Part shown: one piece after another, positions 7,624-14,387 of the stretch
How the letters are laid out: every line of letters starts with the position of its first letter
Numbering within the stretch: position 1 is the first letter of the stretch
Source of the DNA: Alphaproteobacteria bacterium
GTDB taxonomy: Bacteria; Pseudomonadota; Alphaproteobacteria; Rhodobacterales; Rhodobacteraceae
Direction of reading: 5' to 3'
DNA: 15,208 nt
Assembly (NCBI GenBank): GCA_003696705.1
Contig: RFGD01000037.1
Span: forward strand, 1-15,208
Notes under the pieces: model-generated
The model's input: only the letters and a program-made list of their open reading frames with translations
Database searches by the model: none
Told to the model about the DNA's origin: nothing
Made by a program: the position numbers and the translations under genes

Positions 7624-8517
7624 ATGGCCATGAAGATCGGCAATGCGCCCTGCTCGTGGGGCGTCGAGTTCGCGAATGATCCGCGCAATCCGCCCTGGCG
7701 ACAGGTGCTGCGCGAATGCGCGGCGGCGGGATATGCGGGAATAGAGCTCGGACCCGTCGGCTACATGCCCGAAGATCCGGCCATCCTGGGCGATGCCCTG
7801 GCCGAAGAGGGGCTCGAGCTGATCGGCGGCGTGGTGTTTCGCGCCTTTCATGACCCCGATCAGTGGGACGACGTCATGGATGGTGCCCAGCGGACCTGCC
7901 GGGCGCTGGTGGCGCATGGGGCCCGGCATCTCGTGCTGATCGATTCGATCTCTACGCGGCGGGCGCCCACGGCGGGCCGTCCGGACGAGGCAGAGGAGAT
8001 GGCGCCGGCCGAATGGGCGGCCTTCCGCGACCGCATCGCCACCGTCGCACGGATGGGGACCGAGGAATATGGCCTGACCGTCTCGGTCCACGCCCATGCC
8101 GCGGGGTTCATGGATTTCGAACCCGAGCTCGAGCGGCTTCTGGACGAGGTGGACGAATCGATCCTGAAGATCTGCCTCGACACCGGCCACCATTCCTATG
8201 CGGGATTCGATCCGGTGGCTTTCATGAAGCGCCATGTGGATCGTATTTCCTACATGCATTTCAAGGATATAGACCCGGAAGTGAAAGCAAGGGTCGTGGC
8301 CGAACGGACGGGGTTCTACGACGCCTGCGGGCAAGGGATCTTCTGTAATCTCGGTCAGGGGGACGTGGACTTTCCGGCCGTCCGGCAGGTCCTTCTGGAC
8401 GCCGGGTTCGAGGGGTGGTGCACGGTCGAGCAGGACTGTGACCCGACCCTTGACGTCAGCCCGATCGACGACGCGCGCGCAAACTGCGAATATCTGAAAA
8501 GCATCGGCTTCGAGTAA
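7624..8517 (+). CDS. IolE-like sugar isomerase/dehydratase TIM-barrel protein (probable inosose dehydratase)
   Basis: Xylose-isomerase-like TIM-barrel protein of 297 residues. The likely reaction is dehydration of an inosose to the trihydroxycyclohexane-dione used by IolD, because no other IolE candidate is in the window. Residues that look like the metal site are E41 (GIELGPVGY), H156/H158 in VSVHAHAAG, D186 and H189 in CLDTGHHSYAG, H212-K214-D215 in MHFKDID, and E269 in TVEQD. The pattern of strand-end HxH, DTGH and HxKD is that of the IolE/MocC group. The N-terminus NAPCSWGVEFANDP differs from classical IolE, so an IolI-like or inosose epimerase role is possible. ATG 7624 has GGAGG 9 nt upstream; ATG 7630 is an alternative with AGGA 6 nt upstream. 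An open frame back to 7540 crosses the operator and is rejected. An oxidoreductase gene follows 11 nt downstream. Confidence 0.87.
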   Translation: MAMKIGNAPCSWGVEFANDPRNPPWRQVLRECAAAGYAGIELGPVGYMPEDPAILGDALAEEGLELIGGVVFRAFHDPDQWDDVMDGAQRTCRALVAHGARHLVLIDSISTRRAPTAGRPDEAEEMAPAEWAAFRDRIATVARMGTEEYGLTVSVHAHAAGFMDFEPELERLLDEVDESILKICLDTGHHSYAGFDPVAFMKRHVDRISYMHFKDIDPEVKARVVAERTGFYDACGQGIFCNLGQGDVDFPAVRQVLLDAGFEGWCTVEQDCDPTLDVSPIDDARANCEYLKSIGFE

Positions 8518-8528
8518 GGGAGGACGCG

Positions 8529-9689
8529 ATGGCCAGGCTGAGATGGGGCATGGTAGGCGGGGGCGAGGGCAGCCAGATCGGCCCGGCGCACCGGCTGGGT
8601 GCGCGCCTCGATGGCGCCTTCGACTTCGTGGCCGGCGCGCTCGACCATCGGCCCGAGGCCGGGCGTGCCTTCGGGCGCCGGCTTGGGCTTGATGCGGACC
8701 GGTCCTACGGGGACTGGCGGGAAATGCTCGAATCCGAGGCGGCGCGCGACGACCGCCCCGATCTCGTCACGGTCGCGACGCCCAACAATACCCATTACGA
8801 GATCACGAAGGCGTTCCTCGAGGCCGGTTTCGACGTCCTTTGCGAAAAGCCGATGACCATGACGGTGGAAGAGGCCGAGGACATCGTGCGGACTGCCGAA
8901 GACCTGGGGCGGATCTGTGCGGTGAATTACGGCTATACGGGCTATCCGCTGGTTCGTCATATGCGCGCGATGGTCGCGCGGGGCGATCTGGGGCGCATCC
9001 GCATGGTCGTGGCCGAGTTCGCCCATGGGCATCACGCCGACGCCGACGACGCCGACAATCCGCGGGTGCGCTGGCGCTACGACCCGGCGCAGGCCGGCGT
9101 CTCGGCGCAGTTCGCCGACTGCGGCATTCATGCGCTCCACATGGCCAGTTTCGTCATCGGGCAGGAGGTCGAGCGCCTCTCGGCCGACACGGTCAGCTGC
9201 ATCGAGACACGCGCGCTCGAGGATGACGCGATGGTCAACCTGCGCTTCGACGGCGGCACCGTCGGGCGGCTCTGGACGTCGTCGATCGCGATCGGCCGAC
9301 AGCACGGTCTGACGTTGCAGGTGTTCGGAGAGCGAGGCGGCCTTCGCTGGGCACAGGAACAGCCGAACCAGCTCTACTGGATGCCCCTCGGCGGCCGGCT
9401 TCAGGTGATCGAGCGCGGCGAGCCCGGGCTCAGCCCCGAGGCGGACCGGGCCACGCGCGTCACCATCGGCCACGCCGAGGGCATGCCGCTTGCCTTCGCC
9501 AACATCTATTCCGACCTGGCCGAAGCCATTCGCGCCCGGAAGGAAGGGCGCCCGATGGACCCCGCCGCCGGACTTTTCCCCCGCGCCGAGGATGGCCTGC
9601 GGTCGGTGGCCGCCGTCTTCGCCGTTGCCGAAAGCGGCAGGGCCGACGGCAGATGGGTCGACGCGCGCCCCCCGATGTTCAGAAGCTGA
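8529..9689 (+). CDS. Gfo/Idh/MocA-family oxidoreductase (cyclitol or sugar dehydrogenase)
   Basis: NAD(P)-dependent oxidoreductase of 386 residues. It has a glycine-rich Rossmann turn (GMVGGGEGS, 7-15), VATPNNTH (82-89), the EKP motif (E106-K107-P108), and ADCGIHALH with D197 and H201 at the catalytic Asp/His positions; cysteine replaces the isoleucine of the usual DIG-H form. The C-terminal half is the typical alpha/beta substrate domain. GGGAGG precedes ATG 8529, and the gene starts 11 nt after the IolE-like stop, so the two form an operon under the 7540 operator. It is a paralogue of the truncated oxidoreductase at the left edge, with about the same length and shared blocks, and is more distant from IolG. 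A role in interconverting inositol isomers or their keto forms, as described for scyllo-inositol dehydrogenases, fits the context but is inferred. It ends 35 nt from the convergent lacI gene. Confidence 0.9.
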   Translation: MARLRWGMVGGGEGSQIGPAHRLGARLDGAFDFVAGALDHRPEAGRAFGRRLGLDADRSYGDWREMLESEAARDDRPDLVTVATPNNTHYEITKAFLEAGFDVLCEKPMTMTVEEAEDIVRTAEDLGRICAVNYGYTGYPLVRHMRAMVARGDLGRIRMVVAEFAHGHHADADDADNPRVRWRYDPAQAGVSAQFADCGIHALHMASFVIGQEVERLSADTVSCIETRALEDDAMVNLRFDGGTVGRLWTSSIAIGRQHGLTLQVFGERGGLRWAQEQPNQLYWMPLGGRLQVIERGEPGLSPEADRATRVTIGHAEGMPLAFANIYSDLAEAIRARKEGRPMDPAAGLFPRAEDGLRSVAAVFAVAESGRADGRWVDARPPMFRS

Positions 9690-9724
9690 ACCTTCGGGCC
9701 CGGCGCCCGGTCCCGCGCCGCCCT

Positions 9725-10759
9725 TCAGGCGTTCGCGGCGAGCCCCGGCCGCGCGGGTTGTTCGGGGATCGGGCGCAGGGTGCGACGTTCGATCATGCGG
9801 CAGGGGAAAAGCCGCGCCTCGGGCGAGCGATCGGGATCCTCGATGGTGGCCACGACAAGTTCGATGGACGATTCGATGATCTCGGCGACGGGCTGGCGGA
9901 TCGTCGTCAGGCTGAACGATGCCCAGCCGGCCATCTCCATGTCGTTGAGGCCGATGATCCCGACGTCGTCAGGGACCGAAAGCCCGGCGTCGGCAAGGGC
10001 GCTCAGCGCGCCCATCGACAGGACGTCGTCGCCGCCGAAATAGGCCTCGGCCGGCCCGTCGCGAAGGAGGCGCTGCATCTCGTTCCGGCCGGCCTCGAAC
10101 GTATAGGCGTCGGCGAAGCTGTAGGTTGCGGTGACGCCGGCATGGCGCGACAGCTCGTCGAGGAACCCGGCAAGGCGGTCCTGGGTCGAGGTCGCCGCTT
10201 CGGGGCCCCCAAGGAAGGCAAGCCGGCGGTAGCCGCGCGCGACAAGCGTCCGCGCCGCCATGCGACCGCATTCGACGTTGTCGATGCCCACCATGTGGAC
10301 GTGGGGCGAGCTCGACAGCCGGCCGAAGCTGTGCACGGCGGGGATGCCGGCGTCGCGAAAGGCCCGGGTGAACCCCTGCGGCAGCGTCGACGAGGCCACG
10401 ATGACGCCGTCGACCGAATATTGCCGCACCATGCGCACCGAGTTCTCGGGATCGGTTTCGTCCGTCAGGTTCACCAGAAGGGGACGCAGCCCGCGCGCTT
10501 GCAGGCCCCGGGTGAAGAGGTCGAAGACTTCCAGGAAGAACGGGTTGTGAAAGTTGTTCGAGATGAGGCCGATCAGCTTCGTGCGCCCGGTCGTCAGGGA
10601 CGAGGCAAGCGCATTCGGTTGATACCCTAGCGCCTTGGCCGCCTTTTCCACCTTGCGCCGGGTCTTCGGCGACACCGAGGCGCCCTTTGTGAACGTCCGC
10701 GACACGGTCGAGCGCGAGACACCGGCCAGCCGGGCAACGTCTTTCAGCGAAACCGCCAT
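9725..10759 (-). CDS. LacI-family transcriptional regulator
   Basis: A 344-residue LacI/GalR-type regulator that probably represses the inositol genes until a pathway metabolite binds. The N-terminal helix-turn-helix reads SLKDVARLAGVSRSTVSRTF (residues 4-23) and the hinge helix is NALASSLTTGRT (49-60), with the paired leucines that contact a central CpG in this family. From about residue 62 (LIGLISNNFHNPFF) to 330 there is a periplasmic-binding-protein-like effector domain. ATG 10759-10757 is chosen because it places the helix-turn-helix at the normal distance from the start and has AAGGA 9 nt upstream; the open frame extends to 10927 without support. It is transcribed divergently from the ABC importer, and the palindrome at 10859-10880 sits between them, which suggests autoregulation. 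Many proteobacterial inositol loci instead use an RpiR-type IolR. The effector is unknown. Confidence 0.94.
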   Translation of the reverse strand: MAVSLKDVARLAGVSRSTVSRTFTKGASVSPKTRRKVEKAAKALGYQPNALASSLTTGRTKLIGLISNNFHNPFFLEVFDLFTRGLQARGLRPLLVNLTDETDPENSVRMVRQYSVDGVIVASSTLPQGFTRAFRDAGIPAVHSFGRLSSSPHVHMVGIDNVECGRMAARTLVARGYRRLAFLGGPEAATSTQDRLAGFLDELSRHAGVTATYSFADAYTFEAGRNEMQRLLRDGPAEAYFGGDDVLSMGALSALADAGLSVPDDVGIIGLNDMEMAGWASFSLTTIRQPVAEIIESSIELVVATIEDPDRSPEARLFPCRMIERRTLRPIPEQPARPGLAANA

Positions 10760-10858
10760 GGGTCCGAATCCTTCGCCTGTCTGCGCCGAGAGATAGGGGG
10801 CCGCGTCGGCACAATCCAGTATTCGCGTGCCGCCCCAAGAATGCGCACGGGGCGCGCC

Positions 10859-10880
10859 TTTTTGCAACCGGTTGCAAAAA
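10859..10880. promoter_or_regulatory. LacI-family operator in the lacI / ABC importer divergent promoter
   Basis: A perfect 22-bp inverted repeat whose 16-bp core is identical to the palindrome at 7540-7555, flanked by three T on the left and three A on the right. The centre is a CpG at 10869/10870. It lies 99 nt upstream of the lacI start and 91 nt upstream of the binding-protein start, a location suited to controlling both. No convincing -35/-10 pair could be assigned with the right spacing on either strand; TATGTT at 10890-10895 is a weak plus-strand -10 candidate just downstream. Confidence 0.88.
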
Positions 10881-10971
10881 TCGTGCCGATATGTTTCCCT
10901 TTCCGTCGCAGAGGCGGGGCCAATCACCGCCCTCGCGCCATGATCAAGAGAATGACGACAGGGAGGTAATC

Positions 10972-11916
10972 ATGAAGTCGTTCCTGAAGACCCTGGTAGC
11001 CGCGACCGCGATGGTGGCTGCCCCGTTCATGCTGGCGACCTCGGCGTCGGCCGAGCGTTACGTGCTCGTCAGTCACGCGCCCGACAGCGACAGCTGGTGG
11101 AACGTGATCAAGAACGCCCTGGCCCTGGCGGGCGAGCAGATGGATGTCGAGGTGGAATACCGCAATCCGCCGACGGGCGATCTTGCCGACATGGCCCGCA
11201 TCATCGAGCAGGCGGCGGCCTCGGGGCCGGACGGGATCATCACGACGCTGGCCGACCCGGACGTCCTGAGCGGCCCCATCAAGGCGGCGGTCGATTCGGG
11301 CGTCGATGTCATCATCATGAACTCGGGCACGCCGGAACAGGCGCGGGCCGTGGGGGCGCTGATGTATGTCGGCCAGCCGGAATATGACGCCGGTTACGCG
11401 GCGGGCCTGCGCGCCAAGGGCGATGGGGTCAAGAGCTTCCTCTGCGTGAACCACTACATCTCGTCGCCGTCCTCGACCGAACGCTGTCAGGGCTTCGCCG
11501 ACGGTCTGGGCGTGCCGCTTGGCAACCAGATGATCGATTCGGGGCAGGACCCGGCCGAGATCAAGAACAAGGTGCTGGCCTATCTGTCGGCAAATCCCGA
11601 CACCGATGCCATCCTGACGCTGGGCCCGACCTCGGCGGATCCGACGATCCTCGCGCTCGAGGAGAACGGAATGGCCGGTGACATCTACTTCGGCACCTTC
11701 GACCTTGGCGAGGAGATCGTGAAGGCCATCAAGGCCGGCATCATCCAGTGGGGCATCGACCAGCAGCCCTTCCTGCAGGCCTATCTGCCGGTCGTGGTCC
11801 TTGCCAACTATCACCGCTACGGCGTGCTGCCGGGCAACAACATCAACTCGGGTCCGGGCTTCGTGACCAAGGACGGGCTCGAGATGGTCGAGAAGTGGGC
11901 TGGCCAGTATCGCTGA
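10972..11916 (+). CDS. sugar (inositol-type) ABC transporter, periplasmic substrate-binding protein
   Basis: Periplasmic binding protein of 314 residues that captures the sugar or cyclitol and delivers it to the permease encoded next. A Sec signal peptide is clear: K2 and K6, a hydrophobic stretch from L8 to A22, and cleavage after ATSASA (A27|E28). The mature part is a Peripla_BP_4 / ribose-binding-type fold, with opening strand YVLVSHAPDSDSWW (30-43), the IIEQAAASGPDGIITT block, and a hinge-crossing GTFDLGEEIVKAIKAG near 240-258. ATG 10972 has GGGAGG 5 nt upstream; the open frame back to 10891 would put an unneeded tail before the signal peptide. First gene of the importer operon, divergent from lacI. 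The ligand cannot be read from sequence. Inositol or a related cyclitol is inferred from the shared operator and the catabolic genes, with ribose or fructose as the alternatives typical of this class. Confidence 0.93.
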   Translation: MKSFLKTLVAATAMVAAPFMLATSASAERYVLVSHAPDSDSWWNVIKNALALAGEQMDVEVEYRNPPTGDLADMARIIEQAAASGPDGIITTLADPDVLSGPIKAAVDSGVDVIIMNSGTPEQARAVGALMYVGQPEYDAGYAAGLRAKGDGVKSFLCVNHYISSPSSTERCQGFADGLGVPLGNQMIDSGQDPAEIKNKVLAYLSANPDTDAILTLGPTSADPTILALEENGMAGDIYFGTFDLGEEIVKAIKAGIIQWGIDQQPFLQAYLPVVVLANYHRYGVLPGNNINSGPGFVTKDGLEMVEKWAGQYR

Positions 11917-11922
11917 ATTTGG

Positions 11923-11942
11923 CTGAGCCAGACTGAGCCAGA
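11923..11942. repeat. tandem decamer repeat after the binding-protein gene
   Basis: CTGAGCCAGA occurs twice head to tail, starting 7 nt after the binding-protein stop. It is short and may be chance slippage. It is followed directly by the GC-rich hairpin at 11943-11989. Confidence 0.6.
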
Positions 11943-11989
11943 CCGGGGTCGGGGCGCCGCCACCAGCGCGCGCGCCCCGCGCCCCCCGG
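11943..11989 (+). promoter_or_regulatory. intercistronic GC-rich stem-loop between binding protein and permease
   Basis: CGGGGCGC (11950-11957) pairs perfectly with GCGCCCCG (11972-11979) across a 14-nt loop. The stem can extend through an internal loop by GGGG (11945-11948) with CCCC (11982-11985). There is no T-run after it, so it is not a normal intrinsic terminator. In sugar ABC operons, such hairpins after the binding-protein gene often stabilise the upstream mRNA or reduce read-through, so that more binding protein than permease is made; that role is inferred here. An alternative pairing, CCGGCC (11986-11991) with GGCCGG (12005-12010), also exists. Confidence 0.55.
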
Positions 11990-12067
11990 CCGGACCGGGG
12001 ATCGGGCCGGTTGACATGAGAAACCCGGGGGGACGCCCCGCGGCCCCCGACACGACGGAGAAGACCC

Positions 12068-13192
12068 GTGAGTGAGACTGCGCAACCTGCGGCCGGGGTC
12101 GACGAACGCGTCAAGGAAATCTCGCGGTTTCGCAAGGCGCTCATCCGCCCCGAGCTGGGCGGCATCGTCGGCACCGTTGCCGTCTTCACCTTCTTTCTTC
12201 TCTTCGCCTTCGACAGCGGCATGTTCGCAAGTCAGGGCATCATGAACTGGAGCCAGGTCTCGGCCCAGTTCATGATCATCGCCGTCGGCGCCTGTCTTCT
12301 CATGATCGCGGGCGAATTCGACCTGAGCGTCGGCTCCATGATCGGCTTTGCCGGCATGATGATCGCAATCTTTTCGGTGACGCTGGGCTGGCCGGTATGG
12401 CTTGCGATCATTGTCACCTTCGCGATGTGCATCGCGCTCGGCGCGCTCAACGGGTTCATCGTGATCCGCACGGGCCTGCCAAGCTTCATCGTGACGCTGG
12501 CGTTTCTGTTCATCCTGCGCGGCTTCACGATCTATTTCCCCCAGACGATCGAGCGCAAGACCATCATCGGCGGCATCAAGGACGCGGCCGAGGGCGACTG
12601 GCTGGGCGCGGTCTTCGGGGGCAAGATCCTGACGGGGCTGTTCAACTGGATGGGCGAGGCCGGGATCATCGCCACCTTCGAGCGCGGCACGCGCGCCGGG
12701 CAGCCGGTGGTCGAGGGCGTGCCGATGCTGATCGTCTGGGCCATCGCGCTTGTGATCTTCGGTCATGTCCTTCTGACGCGGACGCAGTTCGGCAACTGGA
12801 TCTTCGCGGCCGGCGGCGATGCCGAGGCGGCGCGGAATTCCGGCGTGCCGGTCAGCCGGGTCAAGATCCTCATGTTCATGTTCACGGCCTTCTGCGCGGC
12901 GGTCTTCGCCACCTGTCAGGTGATGGAGTTCGGTTCGGCCGGGGCCGACAGGGGCCTTCTGAAGGAGTTCGAGGCGATCATCGCGGTCGTCATCGGGGGC
13001 GCGCTTCTGACGGGCGGTTACGGCTCGGTGATCGGGGCGGCGCTGGGCGCGCTCATCTTCGGGGTCGTGCAGCAGGGCCTTTTCTTCGCCGGGGTCGAAA
13101 GCTCGCTCTTTCGCGTGTTCCTCGGCGTGATCCTTCTGTTCGCGGTGGTGCTCAACACCTACATTCGCCGCATCATCACGGGGGAGCGCTGA
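12068..13192 (+). CDS. sugar ABC transporter permease (CUT2 / BPD_transp_2 type)
   Basis: Inner-membrane permease of 374 residues, probably forming a homodimeric channel for the importer. Hydrophobic segments are visible near 33-50, 66-81, 87-106, 108-127, 138-156, 218-236, 265-284, 301-316, 320-340 and 346-364. GEFDLSVGSMIGFAGM (82-97) is characteristic of ribose-type permeases. The segment GNWIFAAGGDAEAARNSGVP (242-261) is the cytoplasmic coupling loop that contacts the ATPase. The insert at 160-217 between transmembrane parts makes it longer than RbsC-type permeases of about 320 residues. The start is GTG at 12068, with GGAG 7 nt upstream; no ATG is available nearby in frame. It is 151 nt after the binding-protein stop, a gap holding a GC-rich hairpin, and its stop is 1 nt before the ATPase start. 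The transported sugar is inferred from context. Confidence 0.93.
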   Translation: MSETAQPAAGVDERVKEISRFRKALIRPELGGIVGTVAVFTFFLLFAFDSGMFASQGIMNWSQVSAQFMIIAVGACLLMIAGEFDLSVGSMIGFAGMMIAIFSVTLGWPVWLAIIVTFAMCIALGALNGFIVIRTGLPSFIVTLAFLFILRGFTIYFPQTIERKTIIGGIKDAAEGDWLGAVFGGKILTGLFNWMGEAGIIATFERGTRAGQPVVEGVPMLIVWAIALVIFGHVLLTRTQFGNWIFAAGGDAEAARNSGVPVSRVKILMFMFTAFCAAVFATCQVMEFGSAGADRGLLKEFEAIIAVVIGGALLTGGYGSVIGAALGALIFGVVQQGLFFAGVESSLFRVFLGVILLFAVVLNTYIRRIITGER

Positions 13193-13193
13193 G

Positions 13194-13982
13194 ATGGTCG
13201 CCGATACCCAACCCATCATCGAGATGCGCAACATCGAAAAGCACTTCGGCTCGGTCATCGCGCTGGCCGGCGTCTCGCTCGACGTCTACCGGGGCGAATG
13301 CCATTGCCTTCTGGGCGACAACGGCGCCGGCAAGTCGACCTTCATCAAGACGATGTCCGGTGTGCACAAGCCGACGGCCGGGGAAATCTATTTCGAGGGC
13401 CGGCCGATGCACTTCGACGACCCGCGCGATGCCATCGCGGCCGGAATCGCGACCGTGCATCAGCACCTGGCGATGATCCCGCTCATGTCCGTCAGCCGCA
13501 ATTTCTTCATGGGGAACGAACCGACCAAGAAGGTCGGACCCTTCCGCTTCTTCGATCACGAGACGGCCAATCGCATCACCATGGAGGAGATGCGGAAGAT
13601 GGGCATCAACCTTCGCGGGCCGGATCAGGCCGTGGGCACGCTTTCGGGCGGCGAGCGGCAGACCGTCGCCATCGCGCGGGCGGTCTATTTCGGAGCGAAG
13701 GTGCTCATCCTGGACGAGCCGACGTCGGCGCTTGGCGTGCGGCAGACTGCAAACGTCCTTGCGACCATCGACAAGGTTCGCAAGCAGGGCATCGCCGTGG
13801 TCTTCATCACGCACAACGTGCGCCATGCCCTGGCGGTGGGCGATCGTTTCACGGTCCTCAACCGCGGGCGCACGCTTGGCACCGCGAAGCGCGGAGAGAT
13901 CACGCCCGAGGAGCTTCAGGACATGATGGCCGGCGGGCAAGAGCTCGTCGCGCTCGAGGAAAGCCTCGGCGGCACCGTCTGA
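13194..13982 (+). CDS. sugar ABC transporter ATP-binding protein, single nucleotide-binding domain
   Basis: Cytoplasmic ATPase of 262 residues that drives the importer. All ABC motifs are intact: Walker A GDNGAGKST (41-49), Q-loop Q90, signature LSGGERQ (150-156), Walker B LILDEP (171-176) with catalytic E175, and H-loop H207 in FITHNVRH. Most CUT2 importers (RbsA, MglA) use one protein of about 500 residues with two fused ABC domains. This one has a single domain, like FrcA of Sinorhizobium, and must dimerise. ATG 13194 follows the permease stop by 1 nt, with GGGGAG at 13181-13186 inside the permease gene, so translation is coupled. It is the last gene of the operon; a strong terminator follows 25 nt after the stop. 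Confidence 0.95.
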   Translation: MVADTQPIIEMRNIEKHFGSVIALAGVSLDVYRGECHCLLGDNGAGKSTFIKTMSGVHKPTAGEIYFEGRPMHFDDPRDAIAAGIATVHQHLAMIPLMSVSRNFFMGNEPTKKVGPFRFFDHETANRITMEEMRKMGINLRGPDQAVGTLSGGERQTVAIARAVYFGAKVLILDEPTSALGVRQTANVLATIDKVRKQGIAVVFITHNVRHALAVGDRFTVLNRGRTLGTAKRGEITPEELQDMMAGGQELVALEESLGGTV

Positions 13983-14007
13983 GCGCGCGACAGAACCGAC
14001 CCTCCGG

Positions 14008-14045
14008 GGCGCGCCGCAGCCGGTCCTGCGGCGCGCCTTTTCTCT
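14008..14045 (+). terminator. Rho-independent terminator of the ABC importer operon
   Basis: A perfect 12-bp GC-rich stem, GGCGCGCCGCAG (14008-14019) with CTGCGGCGCGCC (14026-14037), closes a 6-nt loop and is followed at once by TTTTCTCT. This is the classical intrinsic terminator form, and it starts 25 nt after the ATPase stop. It marks the right-hand boundary of the inositol locus. Confidence 0.93.
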
Positions 14046-14387
14046 ATCGGGCGCGACCCCCGGGAGGGCGCGTTCCACCCGGTCGGAACCGTCCTTGGGT
14101 GGCAGCGAATCTCTTCGGGCACGCGGCGGCGGCGCGGCCATTTCGGACGCGCGGGCCCAGGGTCTTGGCCGAAAGTCCTACGCAGGATTTTGCCGAGGTT
14201 GTTTCCGATTTGGCCATTTCCCGCCAAATCCGGGCCCAATCGATCAGGAAAGTCGACGTAAACGGCCACTTGCGAAAATGTCACAGCCGTCCGCCCATAC
14301 CACATGGGTGGGGAGACTTTGCGTGTGAATGGTCTAGACTGCCCCCCGTGTGAGGTGGGGGTCGCCAGAGCGAGGGATGCCGAGGTG
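14046..14387. other. gene-free stretch between the inositol locus and the cytochrome gene
   Basis: No supportable gene is seen on either strand; the open frames here are shadows without family features or ribosome sites. It holds an imperfect inverted repeat at 14205-14233: GATTTGGC (14207-14214) pairs with GCCAAATC (14223-14230), 8-nt loop, and the stem extends by two pairs past a one-base bulge. A C6/G5 inverted repeat lies at 14342-14361, shortly before the cytochrome start. GTCTAGAC at 14332-14339 is an 8-bp palindrome. No promoter with good -35 and -10 elements was found. The cytochrome promoter must be here, because the terminator at 14045 isolates it from the upstream operon. Confidence 0.6.

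Noticed and set aside
9690..9724. Possible bidirectional terminator hairpin between the convergent oxidoreductase and lacI genes (CGGGC 9695-9699 with GCCCG 9705-9709)
   Set aside because: The stem is only 5 bp with no T-run on either strand; too weak to call a terminator.
11843..13258. Leftward open frame of 471 codons opposite the ABC permease
   Set aside because: It has shadow composition rich in D, R, E and H, lies fully antisense to a well-supported membrane protein gene, and shows no domain.
14342..14361. C6/G5 inverted repeat as a terminator before the cytochrome gene
   Set aside because: No T-run follows and it lies just upstream of the start codon; a chance GC run is as likely.
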